Of a stretch of 64,000 nucleotides of DNA, positions 1 to 11,719 are shown in pieces (position 1 is the first letter of the stretch; each line of letters starts with the position of its first letter). The notes below the pieces were generated by a model. That model saw only the letters and a list, made by a program, of their open reading frames with translations, did no database searches and had not been told where the DNA came from. Where the stretch lies: positions 10,125,372 through 10,189,371 of the forward strand of contig JASFXZ010000027.1 of assembly GCA_032209605.1 (NCBI GenBank), written 5' to 3'. The DNA is from Mactromeris polynyma. Taxonomy: Eukaryota; Mollusca; Bivalvia; Venerida; Mactridae. The position numbers and the translations under genes are program-made.

Positions 1-3000
1 TCATTGCTGTTCCGATATTCCATCCTTTGAAGATTACGAGCGTGTATGAATACTATAAGCTACGATACGGGAAGGACAAAGTGCGCTACATTGCGGTAAC
101 ATTGGGTGTTATCCACTACACATTCTACATGGGTATCGTCATGTATGGCACGGCACTAGCGCTAGAATCTGTGGCTGGCCTTCCACAGTGGTCATCTATT
201 GTTATATTTTCGACTGTATCTGTAATATACACATCTGTTGGTGGATTTAAGGCGGTTATATGGACAGATGTGTTCCAGTCTGTTGTCATGTTTACTGGAA
301 TTGTTGCAGGTAAGAATGATTTTATCTCGGGCCAAAATTTAAATGAAATGTTCATTTGCCGTCTCCCTATCTACCCGGCGAAAACACACATCTCCACATC
401 TCAGTAATTTCTGTAACATATATATTTTTAAAATAGCCGAGTTGGTCTGATTGCGAAAACACTGCCCTCAACAATTATCATGACCATCGACCTGTGTCAA
501 CATTTGATCAGGAGTAGTATTTTATTAATTACTTTCAGAAGTTTTGATGTTTCTACCTACCTACATGCACAGCTTCTCCAAGTAGTAGCTGAGCTTAGCA
601 AACACTTATATGCATGTGGTCTCAATCATGGTCAATGGTACTATTATCAACGAATGAGATACATTTCGATTTATCTATATGCTGAAACACCAACGAGTAA
701 ACAGTATCAAATTGAACTGCTTACATAAGCAAATGTATACGCTTATGTAAGTCACTTATAGAAGTGTTCGTCTGTATAACCCAATGACCTTCACTACGCT
801 ACTGACCGCAGATCAAAATTGATGTAAATGACAAATGTAAGCAAGTTTACACAAAGTATTGATTTTCATTTTGCAGTAAGTATGGCCTTCGTGTATCCAA
901 TTTATTGTCGCCGCACTGAAGTGCGGCGTACTGTATGGAATGGGATATTTTTTTGTACATGGAGGGGCACGTGACTTTTTTTGTAAGTGGAGCGGCACGT
1001 GACTTAAATTTTTTCCAAGATTATTCGATTCAAGATAATTTTACCCACTGACAATAAAGTTTTACAGAAAAAGAATTTGTAATATTTTTTTATTGTTTTA
1101 TTTCATTTCATTTTAAAATCTTTTAATTTATTCCCTCATGTGGTGCACGATTTCAAATCGTCAAGGTCTATTTTGACTCATAAACTATTTGAAACCAGTC
1201 TACGGAAAGTTTATTTTTTTGTTTATTATCATCCGCAAATGGCAGAACATGTTCCCAGCGACGTTTACCGCGTTATCATGTCGCTAGACTGTGTTGCAGA
1301 CCTGTAGCAGACCGATGCAATATCTGTTTTTGTCGGACACATTGTCAGGTGAAAATGATCAATTAGAGCACCGTTTATTTTCGGAAATTGTTCAAGAAAA
1401 ATCAAATAGTCAAAAAGCGGTCCCGTCGAAAAGTATGACTTTCTAATTTGGGCGAAAAATTTATCGTCTGCGAATGTTTTATTCCACTCAATTTCGATGA
1501 TAAATGCGGTTAAAAGCGGCTGAGATCATTGTATGTGATAACCATGCAATCACTTTCGTTTTCGGGTCTATTATACGATAAAATCCGTACCGTACGGTCC
1601 GTAATGCCGCCCGCTCCGTATTTTACGAGGAATGAAAATTATTATAGTAAATTCAGAATACTATTATTTTCGCAAGTATATACTGATGGTTTATGTCTCA
1701 TAGTCTGTGCTATGACTATTCACATACAATTTACCTCACTGTATGTTTAGTTTATGTTTCATTTGTGACCTAGTTTTTATGTACAGCCGACTGTTTGAAA
1801 AATGTATTGCTTTTTGCACTTGATTGACTTGTGTTTGGGAGTATACATTGTCTTCATCTTTCAATTTGAATAATTAATAATTGATAGTGAGATGTTTGTT
1901 TAAACTTGAATAACAAGAATAAAATAGACAAGAAATAAGATAACAGTGCTACATTGAATCATCCCACAAGCTCAATTAGGAATGATTTGTAGACTATTAA
2001 AAGCAATTTCAAAGAAACACTAAAAAGGATTACATTGAAATAACAAAGTCCTATGCTATAGAATATTGGGGATTGAGGGGACAAACTGCACTAAATATGT
2101 GTTGATTGCGTGCTGTAATGTAGCCCCCGAATGACTGAAACCGACTGATTCCAAAATTGGCTCAAGAAAAAAGCCAGCTCGCTTTAATAAATGACAGTTT
2201 GAAAAAAAGATTTTCGCTCGCTCGCCCCATTTTTGTGGGGGGGAAATCCGAAGAACAAACAAATAATTTGGTGTGGCCTAATAATATTTAAAATTGCATT
2301 CTTTGAATCTTTTACATAACAAATTATAACAAATAGAAGTGATGCGTTAACTGTATGAAATAAATATTTAGATAAAAGTAGTGCTTATTCTAAGCTTATT
2401 TTTTACGTACGTATGGATCAGAAAAGAAAATGTGTTCCAGTGATAAATTTTGAGTGTCATGATAGTCTGAGATAATTATTTAGAAACTTAATGAGAATTT
2501 ATGTAAAAGATTCAAAGAATGTAATTTTAAATATTATTATTTTTGTGAACAAAGACCAAATGCTATATACAGAGAAGTTGGAACTGGGTCTGTAAACAGA
2601 TTAATATTTTTTGTTTACGTGTTTGGTACTACTAAAATGGAGTGTAATGCTTTAGTTACATGTTTTTTGTACAAAAGAATGTAAATAACAAAATATCATT
2701 CAATTCTTTAGCGGCGACCTTTGATGCTTTGCATCAATGATTTTCTTGTATCTTTTATGTGATACCATTTGTACGGTTGTAATGATTATTGTATATTCTT
2801 CTTTATGTTTTATGGCAGTTCTCATAAAAAGTACTGTGGATGCAGGTGGGTTTGGTAACGCGTTCTACCTTAGCAGAAGTAGACTCAACATATTCGATTT
2901 CAATCCGGACCCTACAGTACGTCACACTTTCTGGACCCTCGTCTTTGGAGCACCAACCCAATATTTTTACCTAGCCATCACTCAAGCCGGGATCCAGCGC

Positions 3001-3990
3001 ATCAATTCAACGCCGACACAAGCCACTGCAAGAAAGTTGTTCTACATTGCTGCGCCCATATTCACCCTGACATGGATTTTAGTTTTAATACAAGGAATGA
3101 CAATATTTGCTTACTACACTCATAAAGGATGTGATCCTCTGGCATCAGGGCAAGTCACCAACCTTAACCAGATTATACCATTCACTATGCTTGAACTGTT
3201 TTACCGTTACCCTGGGTTACCAGGTCTGTTCATTGCTGCTCTGTCCGCTGCATCCCTTAGTACAATATCATCTGGTCTGAGTAGTTTGTCTGCCATAGCA
3301 TATGAAGATTTCATCAAAGTTTTCTTCAAAAATGTAAGCGACCAAACCGGTACGAATATTTCAAAGGCTGTTGTTGTTGTTTTTGGCCTGATTGCTGTTG
3401 GTTTTGCTTTTCTTCTATCAAACGTTGAAGGCCCGCTAGGTCAAGTGATGGCTAGTTTCATGGGTGCAATTTCCGGTCCGGAAGTAGGGTTGTTTCTTTT
3501 ATCTGCATTCTATCCACGCGCCCGTCCTAACGCGGCGGTCATAGCAACGCTTACGGGCATGTGCTTTGTCTTGTGGCTAAGTATCGGTCAGAATTTTTCC
3601 GCTTCTATACAAAAGGCTCCATACCTACCACTGGGACCCACTGACCAATGTCCGGTTGCCAACAATATTAATACGACTTACACGATCTCAAATGTCACTG
3701 GGCCAGTTACCTTGGATGCGACCACAATTCACGCCACTACAAATCCTCAGTATGAGAAAACTGGGATGCAAACATTCTATTCAATTTCATACATGTATTT
3801 CAATCTGATAGGCTGTATTATTGTCATATGTGTTGGATTTGTTATCAGCGTGTTCACACAACCTGAGAACCCAGTAGAACTTCACGAGAACGTCACGCTA
3901 CCAATGTCTGTATTTGTTCCTTCTTGTATTAAGAAAAGATGGCGTCTATATAAAGGACCTTACAATTTAGCTGAGACAGAGATGACTTAA
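1..3990 (+). CDS. SLC5-family sodium/solute cotransporter (SMCT/SMVT-like), 5'-truncated by window edge
   Basis: Plasma-membrane transporter that couples Na+ entry to uptake of a small organic anion or vitamin. Two exons are visible: 1-309, open from the window edge and ending CAG|GTAAGA, and 2819-3990, after a TTTATGGCAG acceptor. They join in phase (one leftover G). Exon 1 carries the SLC5 signature SVYEYYKLRY and GGFKAVIWTDVFQ. The last exon has RHTFWTLVFG, the helix around YPGLPGLFIAALSAASLSTI, and EDFIKVFFKN, then further hydrophobic helices and a C-terminal tail without obvious motifs. NVS, NIS, NTT and NVT sequons lie in the later part. The N-terminal helices lie upstream of the window. 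SLC5A8/A12-like (monocarboxylate) and SLC5A6-like (multivitamin) cannot be separated by eye. No internal stop or frameshift is seen, so the gene appears functional. Confidence 0.88.
310..2818 (+). other. SLC5 gene intron
   Basis: This 2.5-kb AT-rich intron shows no supported coding sequence. It holds a 10-bp inverted repeat at 721-750, a tight palindrome at 909-928, two GGCACGTGACTT boxes near 967 and 993, and a small inverted-repeat element at 2279-2541. The short open frames here look random. Confidence 0.7.
2279..2541. mobile_element. MITE-like element with about 40-bp inverted ends
   Basis: The left arm (2279-2320, containing GCATTCTTTGAATCTTTTAC) is the near-exact reverse complement of the right arm (2500-2540, containing GTAAAAGATTCAAAGAATG). 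About 180 bp of AT-rich non-coding DNA separates the arms. No transposase is present. It is either a non-autonomous DNA transposon or a simple foldback sequence. It sits in the SLC5 intron. Confidence 0.6.
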
Positions 3991-4592
3991 ATTCACTCAC
4001 GTATTGGGCTTCATTTCAACTGTATTTGGTGATATACATTTATATGCATGTATATATTTATATGCCTGTTGAGATGTTCATAAAGATATTCTCCATTTAA
4101 CAGATAAATGAGAAATGATACTGGTCTTATTTTTGTAAACTAAATACTAAATAGTATACAACCTCTCCAGTGTTATCTTGAACAACGACTTCTCTTCATT
4201 ATCAATGTTCTGTTGTGTACAGTACTACCATGTAATCGGCTTTCGAGGAACAACCTCTGAACAACAACCGAAAGTTACATGACTAAATCATACTTTTCCT
4301 GATCGAACGTGGAGACAACTATCCGTTCCATGGATTATTTTAATTTTAACACGTGTATTTAAAAACAAAACAACTAATAATTTAAAGCAAGTTATGTCAA
4401 ATATACTAAGCGTGTCCTGTATTCTTCCGACCTACCTATCGAGTTCATTAAGTGTACTCTGAAACAAACGACGACATTGTTTGCGTACTAGTAATAGAAA
4501 TTTTGAATACATGTATTTTACATTTATGTATTTTGTGTCTATCGTTCATGTATAATAAATCATGGTGTCTACAATATCGCTGATTTTTTTTT
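3991..4592 (+). other. SLC5 gene 3'UTR with polyadenylation signal
   Basis: AT-rich sequence follows the SLC5 stop codon without an open frame. An AATAAA at 4554-4559 is the most plausible polyadenylation signal. It lies just before the start of the 44-bp tandem array, so the transcript probably ends at or near the array. Confidence 0.55.
4554..4559 (+). promoter_or_regulatory. Candidate polyadenylation signal AATAAA of the SLC5 gene
   Basis: Canonical hexamer about 565 bases after the stop codon, followed by a T-run. It is chosen over other A/T-rich stretches by position; no transcript evidence is available. Confidence 0.45.
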
Positions 4593-5352
4593 TATTCATT
4601 GTGTGACTTCGTTGCCGTCGTATTATGCTCACTTGTATTCATTGTGAGACTTACGTTGTCGCCGTATTATGCTCACTTGTATTCATTGTGTAACTAACGT
4701 TGCCGCCGTATTATGCTCACTTGTATTCATTGTGTGACTTACGTTGCCACCGTATTATGCTCACTTGTATTCATTGTGTGGCTAACGTTGCCGTCGTATT
4801 ATGCTCACTTGTATTCATTGTGTGACTAACGTTGCCGTCGTATTATGCTCACTTGTATTCATTGTGTGGCTAACGTTGCCGTCGTATTATGCTCACTTGT
4901 ATTCATTGTGTGACTAACGTTGCCGTCGTATTATGCTCACTTGTATTCATTGTGTGACTAACGTTGCCGTCGTATTATGCTCACTTGTATTCATTGTGTG
5001 ACTTACGATGCCGTCGTATTATGCTCACTTGTATTCATTGTGTGACTAACGTTGCCGTCGTATTATGCTCACTTGTATTCATTGTGTGACTTACGATGCC
5101 GTCGTATTATGCTCACTTGTATTCATTGTGTGACTTACGATGCCGTCGTATTATGCTCACTTGTATTCATTGTGTGACTTACGATGCCGCCGTATTATGC
5201 TCACTTGTATTCATTGTGTGACTTACGATGCCGCCGTATTATGCTCACTTGTATTCATTGTGTGACTTACGTTGCAGCCGTATTATGCTCACTTGTATTC
5301 ATTGTGTGACTTTCGTTGCCGCTATATTATGCTCAGTTGTATTCATTGAGTC
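4593..5352. repeat. 44-bp minisatellite array, about 17 copies
   Basis: The unit reads GTTGCCGTCGTATTATGCTC then ACTTGTATTCATTGTGTGAC then TAAC/TTAC. Copies are nearly identical in the middle and diverge at the edges. Variant positions (GTTGCC versus GATGCC, CTAAC versus CTTAC) group neighbouring copies, as expected from local unequal exchange. Units abut without unique spacers, so this is not a CRISPR array. It starts directly after the SLC5 polyadenylation signal. Confidence 0.95.
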
Positions 5353-8100
5353 ACAGTGGTGCGTAAGCGAATCAAATCTTGAGTTATACATGTTGAAGCA
5401 AATTTCGTACAGCTGAATGGACGCTGATTGCTTCGAAATATTGGACTGGCATGTAGCAAAAGCCAGCTTAAATACGTGTACGCCAAAACGATTCTGAGAT
5501 TTATAGGCGCAGTCGTATTGTGCTTGATTTTGGTACATAAGTCACGGCGGTGCGTTAGCCAATCAAAATATTGGACAGTCGAATTTCGTTTGTAACTGGA
5601 CCATGGCTTGTTCAAAACTGCACGTTATAAACGCTTGTCTGGAATAGATAAATTCGTATTTCCTGAATTTTTAAATACTGACTTATTAGTGTCGCAGTTT
5701 TAAGTACTTTATACATTAAAACAGTTTTATGTTAATCAGTGATATGTAAATCAGGCAAAGTCAATAGTAATTAATGTTTCCTATTGGTGTGATAGTTGAA
5801 CGGATTTAACACAAAGTATATTGAAAACAGGATTAATGTTACAAGAAATGACTCATTAATGTACTTGTACTTGTTTTGAATGAATTAAATATCAAAGTAG
5901 TGATTTACAGAATTCTCAAAAGGTCAATGGACAATGTCACATTGGTCCTGTAATTGAGTTTATTTAATTCATTTACGCGCTTCAGTATGAAAGTTTTATT
6001 GAACATGTAACAATATATTCATAAGTTCAAATAAATGAAAGGAAGCAGAATTTAAATATATTTGCGTGTCTTTATTTTTGAATGCTATTACTTGTAATCG
6101 TGCAATAACTCAAAATCATAACCAATAAACTATAACATCTTCGCATATTTCAATTTGCCCCGACAGGTTGCGAAATGTACTTCTTGTTTAATGATACTTT
6201 GGTATTTTATGTTCTGTATAACAACTAGTTCTACGACAATTTTCGACAGTCGCATCACATTTCGTAATGCGAATACTACTTTTTTCCGGAAGTGGCGCAA
6301 GAATAACAGGTAAGTGAATCGGATAAAAAAGTTCAACATCTGAGCGTAACCTGCATAACATACCCAATACTGGTAGTAATCTTTACCGCGCAATTAAATT
6401 AAATGCTTTAAACAATGGACAAAAATGAGTCGTTCTTTCTGTGAATATGGAAGTGTTGAATACAAAACCAGTGTTCAATACCGAACAACTTCAATGCTTT
6501 CAGCGCTTTGATTTAATCTGATGTCACGTGAAGAGTTGTGACAAAATGTACTCTTTGTCCATAAGCCAGTACAATAATTATCTCAGTCTTCAATCTGCCT
6601 CTAAATGTACAAAGTCATACTTTGTATCTTCCTGACATAAGGATGCGAGCTGACATAACTGTCGTCGCCTTACAGCTACAAAATTGTATCTACTTTTTTG
6701 TCACTTTGAAAAAGTCCTACTTGAGGTTTTAAATATGAACAATAACTTTTGACGGGTTGCGGGTTATTGGAATTTATATTTACCCTATTTTGCGTAGTAC
6801 TATTAACAAGTGAGTATATTGACTATAAAGAGCTCCCCTTGACGTAAAACTTGGTTCAAAAATCGCAATATGCAATAGCTGAGTCACTGGGTTTGTAGAA
6901 TTAAGGCGGCGCCGTGAGTCAGACATACTCTGATTGTCGACAAGTGTACAACGTTTTGATGTCGTCAAGTCCAAACTTTACATAAATTTAAGGTCTTATT
7001 TCCACATCGCCAATAAATCGTAATTTTTGCAATTTTGGAAATTATATCGAGGTTTGGAGTATCAACACGTTCTGCTCTATAATTTTTTAAAATGCGATTT
7101 ATACTTGCTACATAAGTATGTTCCACTTGGGAACAGTAATGGCGTTATGCTAGAGCTAGGCAAATTATGATACGTTTACCCCTGAAGGATTCCGAGTTGA
7201 CCGAAATGAGATAGGCATATCGCAATATGTCAATCTGTCGCATACGCTTGTACTCATATTTCACGAAGGTCTGGTCATAGATTACGAAGAGCCTATCTAC
7301 AGAGTTGTTATGCAAATTAGAGTTGTAGACTGTTGCTTTCCCGCGCATTGTCGCATGAATGTGACATTTCAGTCCTGTAACAACTAAATCTCTCTTTTTT
7401 GTCATTTATCTCGTAATTAAAAGTTCATTTTCTCGTTATTACGAGAAAATTAACTCTTACTAACAATATAAATTTGTAGTTACCTGTCTATTATGTGTAA
7501 ATTATTCGCGTAAATGCCCTGGCTACATTGAAGTAGGTCTAAGTCTTCAGCTACTGTTGGCCACATCTGTTGATTAATATTCACGGGTCGATTTATTAAA
7601 TACATGTACGTAATGAGGGATTATTGTTTGGTAAAGGTATTTTTGAACCGTTTACTTTGTAACTCGGTATTTAAGTAATATTTATAGAAGAAAGATAATA
7701 CTACATCACCACATATTGAACTAGGACCAAACTATAACAGTCTTGCTGAGAAATTCGACTATGTCTTCATGTACAAAATATAATACATAATTATTACAAG
7801 CCGAACAGCCAACTAACTCAATTTGTTTACTGTTTGAACATTAGTTTAGTGCTGCACAATTACATTTGAGTCCCTTAAACTATATAGTGTATAACCCCAG
7901 AACGTGATTTTTATTACGGAAAAAATATCTCTTTATTACGAGGTAATTAACTAGTAACAGTCATCCCAGACTTGATCTTCCGTAATGTTTAAGTGGTAGT
8001 GAATTCGAGCACCACACCACCTGCACTTTCCCCCTTGATTTACTTAAATGGTGGCAGCGGTGTTTGACGGCCCATGTTGTTGATCTTCGCATGTCGAAAT
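5353..8100. other. Intergenic AT-rich DNA, no supported gene
   Basis: There is no exon-like open frame with good splice sites. A partial duplication pairs GAGTCACAGTGGTGCGTAAG (near 5346) with AAGTCACGGCGGTGCGTTAG (near 5540). A 15-bp-arm hairpin (ATTTTCTCGT...ACGAGAAAAT) sits at about 7422-7455. The few open frames on the minus strand around 6130 and 7145 lack recognisable domains. Confidence 0.5.
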
Positions 8101-8127
8101 GTGGGAGGAGTTTAGGGGTGAAGGTTA

Positions 8128-8213
8128 GACAGCCGCCTGGTCAGTTCAGTGGATTGAGCGCCGTACGAGTGTTTTGTGTGGTTGGGGTTTCGAGCCCCAC
8201 TTCGACCGCACCT
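8128..8213 (+). repeat. tRNA-like head of a SINE or tRNA relic
   Basis: A box-A-like stretch (GGTCAGTTCAGTGGATTGAG) and a box-B-like stretch (GGGTTTCGAGCCCC) are spaced about as in a tRNA gene. The anticodon arm does not fold cleanly, so a working tRNA is unlikely. It directly precedes the ACTCGATCCCTA tandem array, which could be the SINE's 3' repeat or an unrelated satellite. Confidence 0.4.
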
Positions 8214-8227
8214 TTCAACTTGATTTT

Positions 8228-8485
8228 ATAATTTGCTGCGAAACAAATCGACCCTTACCAACTCGACCCTAAGTCAACTCGATCCCTACCAACTCGATCC
8301 CTAAGACAACTCGACCCTAAGTCAACTCGATCCCTACCTACTCGATCCCTAAGTCAACTCGATCCCTACCTACTCGATCCCTAAGTCAACTCGACCGTTA
8401 ATTTTGCTAAGTCAACCCCACCCCTACCAACTCGACCCCTAATGAAACTCGACCCCTAATATTGCTAAGTCAACTCGATCCCTCT
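8228..8485. repeat. Irregular short tandem repeat (ACTCGATCCCTA units)
   Basis: Repeated units of the form ACTCGATCCCTAAGTCA, ACTCGACCCTAAGTCA and ACTCGATCCCTACCA alternate over about 260 bp with small length differences. The array is non-coding and lies in intergenic DNA. Confidence 0.85.
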
Positions 8486-9616
8486 TTATTTTAGAGGATC
8501 GGATATAATATTTATATTTTATTGAGCAGTAATAGGAATTATTTTGTGTAGCAATGTTTTAATTGATAAATGTAACACATGTAATTGCCTTTGTCTGACC
8601 CGATTGGGTTGATGTTTGGTCGATGTATGCGTTTTCTTATTATGTTTAGGCTAGCTATGTTGTTGTTTTCAATTGTTATCATGCTGTGTTGTTTAAATTA
8701 TCATTGTCCTTCATTGAAAGTGTTTATTCTTTATAAGTTTGTCTAATTGTCGAACCATTTTAAGACTGAATCTAAGAATTAGACTTCGAAATTTTAAATG
8801 TTTATTTTGCTCCTACGTTGTTTTTACAGAACATATTTTGATATAACTTTAAAAATAGTGTAGAGTGAGTAAAAAGAAACATTAATACACAATTTTATCC
8901 GTTTAGATGTAATGAAAACGCAAAGCTGGTAAATTATTTTTTTACAAATTTCAAGCTTATGTCTGAGTTTCAGTCTTATATTCAGTCAGAATACATTCTA
9001 GAAAGAAAGCAATCCCTTGAAAATGTTTATACTTTATTACAAACGCAAATGAACCAAACAAGTAACACAACAATTAATAAATACAAGTTATATACATTGA
9101 TATATGATAACAACAAAATATAACAAAAACATTAACAAAAACAACAGATTACACATCAACATACACCACACTTCACAACACTATACATGTACACTGCTCC
9201 ATACACCTTGAAGAAGTATTCACAGATACGCACAGCCATGCTCTCGTACACCTTTAATACTAATATATTTATATGTCATTTAAGCAATAGTCTTAAAAAA
9301 TGTTGTTAAAGATGTATTATGCTCATTATTTTGTTCATTTTTTCATCTAAACAATCATGAAAAATTTACTAGTTAAAATTTCAATGAATATGCATTATCA
9401 CAGAATACATTCATAATGTTTTTCTCTGTTTTTGACAAAAAAGACGTTTGTATTATCATAAAATTTAAAAAAAATGTTTTTTTAACAAGCGGGTGTTTTA
9501 CTAGTTTTGTCTCTTAGTAATATGATTAAACAACATTGTTTTAAACAATTATACATGGCAATGGTTCTTATTTATGATGTTTTAGACTGTGTAACAACAA
9601 TACTGGATGAAGCCCA
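8486..9616. other. Intergenic stretch and likely 3'UTR side of the FLYWCH gene
   Basis: AT-rich with no coding signal. The part nearest 9616 lies downstream of the minus-strand FLYWCH gene's stop codon and probably holds its 3'UTR, but no single polyadenylation signal stands out. Confidence 0.4.
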
Positions 9617-10152
9617 TTAAAAAGTTTTAGGTTCATATGAGCCTGATACATATTTAACTATGCGATGGTCATTAACTAAATTTACGTTACTGATAACTTT
9701 ATCATGTCCTACTTCATCTAGGCGAACTTTCTGACGAGCCCTGTTCACCTTGCGGACGAGATTCTCTGGACGCGGTAACCGGAAGTCCTTGTCATCGAAC
9801 ATAGAAACCATCTTTTCCTTGACCACTCGTCCTGCTGACACGTGGACGTCTCGGATGGCCTCTCTAACAACCTGAATACAAAACATTGATAACACTTCAT
9901 TTAGTTTATAGCCTATCAATTGAAAAGAATATGAATAATATTAACATGTGAATCGAATCGATTAGAGTCCAACATTTTAAGAAAGACTTAGTGCATACGA
10001 ATTTACATTTCACACTTCATTTTAAGTAAATGTACATTGTATATGAATTTACTCTGTATTTTCTCACATGTTTTTACAATTAATTGCAATCGTCAATACA
10101 TTTTAATATTCACAATAGACGGGCTCATATGATAATACTGATTGTATCTTAC

Positions 10153-10707
10153 GTCTCTTTTCAGTACAGTTTTTTTCAACATAAGTGGATCTGCAGGATG
10201 GTTGTGTGGCGTAGGTCCCCGACTGAACAAATCCCCTCGCTGAGTCACACTAGCATAGCATGTGTTGTCCTTTCGACTATGTATACATTGTGAAAATATT
10301 ATAGAATGTGAGTATCACTTTTTGTTAAAATGTCCTCTTTATGACACCCTACGTAATAAGTATATACCTGAAATATATAGAGAAAGTGCAAATTACCATA
10401 AATTTATTCTTTTAATGTCATGCAATGAAAAAATGATTTTACGAAATTTAGCTATGTTTATTTACTATGCCCTGGAATTAAGATCAGAATTGTTGGTTTA
10501 AAATAACAGAACTTCATATACATGTTTTATGAATAGCTTTATAATTGTAATTGTTAACTTGTTATACATGTGATTCCACCATGACATGTACTTTATATAT
10601 GTTTACTATTGTATATATATTGTGTATATGGGCCGGTGGCCTTAATGCAAAATAAAGAATATCATACGTATACTACAGCGCCACGCGATGCTGTTTTTCG
10701 TCTCGTT
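10153..10707 (-). pseudogene. FLYWCH-core exon interrupted by LINE tail
   Basis: On the minus strand the exon starts after CTTATATTGCAG with codons reading NETKNSIAWRCS (10674-10707). It resumes with SRKDNTCYASVTQRGDLFSR from 10278 down and ends KRD|GTAAGA at 10153. Between the halves are 379 bp of plus-strand LINE 3' sequence bordered by the 8-mers ATGTATAC (10279-10286) and ACGTATAC (10666-10673). Removing the insert plus one 8-mer leaves 168 nt in phase with both neighbours. Confidence 0.8.
10287..10665 (+). mobile_element. 5'-truncated CR1-like LINE tail inserted in the FLYWCH exon
   Basis: The open frame up to 10501 ends a reverse-transcriptase ORF: HCENIIECEYHFLLKCPLYD, then a short basic/hydrophobic tail ending in a stop. 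The C..C...EYHFLLxCPxYD pattern is typical of the C-terminus of CR1-like non-LTR elements. About 160 nt of 3'UTR follow, ending AATAAAGAATATCAT just before the right 8-mer target duplication. The EN and RT domains are missing through 5' truncation, the usual result of target-primed insertion. Confidence 0.75.
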
Positions 10708-10960
10708 CTGCAATATAAGATCATTTTTTATCTATATAAATATTTTTTATAAAAGTATAAAGAATAACATTGCAGTACGACGTGTTACTTTTGTCTCCTT
10801 CTGCAATATAAGATCATTTTTATCTACATCATTAATTATTATAAAATTATAAATATTAACATTGCTGTACGACGTGTATTTGTGAATTTTAATCTCTTTC
10901 TGCAATATAAAGATAAACAGTGTCGTCTCTTTCCGTGATGTAGGAGGAATCCAACCCATG
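10700..10960. repeat. Triplicated splice-acceptor cassette
   Basis: Three imperfect tandem copies, about 92-107 bp apart, read on the minus strand as TATATTGCAG followed by AA(C/G/A)GAGA and A-rich bases. The one nearest exon 5 (at 10707) is the in-frame acceptor. The upstream copies end in non-coding sequence and look like decoy acceptors produced by local duplication. Confidence 0.55.
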
Positions 10961-11719
10961 GTTCAATATTACATTTATTCATGATGCAAAACATACCTTC
11001 TTCGTATATGAAAACCCATCTGAGGACACCAGCTTCGGTCTCTTACGCTGCGAGCCCTCTTCCACCACATGGAAACTCAATTTCTCTTCATCTACAACGG
11101 TCTGTGATAGTGCAGGTTCATCGAAAGATCTGTTCACAATAAAAAAACTTTGATAAATAAAAAATCAGTGTCACATAAAATGAGCCGCGTCATGTGGAAA
11201 TTCCTCTTGAAATGATGTTATTGTATCTGAAGATACATGTATACACATAACATATATATATACAATATAATAGGAAATATGCATGTTATCTACATCTTCC
11301 TGCAGTTGAAAAGGATAAAAATTAATGTCAGATATTTTTGTTCAACGTACCTCTCAAGGTGAGCGCTGACGTCTAAACCACCGTCTCGAGTCCCGTCCAT
11401 ATCCACGTCTGTTGTTGATTCATCTGCCACCGGAAGAGAGGCAGTGTCGTCAACTCCCGGGAAAATGGCGGTATCATCAGCCACTGGAAGCGAGGCATTG
11501 ACGTCATCACCAGGAAGAGTGGCCGATTCTTCAGGTAACGGGAAGGTTGTCAAGCAATCTCCGTATGTTGTACAACTGCTGTAGTTAAGATCGAACGTCA
11601 CCATCTTTTTGGGCTGAAAATATAGATAGCTATGTCATTGCAAATTCAGTAAGCCAAAGGTCATGGGAACATAAATACAATACATACAATTTCACATAAC
11701 AGACGTAACAAGTGGCAAC

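Noticed and set aside
4593..5352. Array resembling a CRISPR locus
   Set aside because: Units abut with no unique spacers, the period is uniform at 44 bp, and the context is eukaryotic. It is a minisatellite.
8128..8213. Functional tRNA gene
   Set aside because: Box-A/B-like sequences are present, but the stems do not pair well; called a SINE head or relic instead.
8228..8485. CCCTAA-like runs suggesting an internal telomere
   Set aside because: The unit is ACTCGATCCCTAAGTCA with variable length, not TTAGGG/CCCTAA in tandem.
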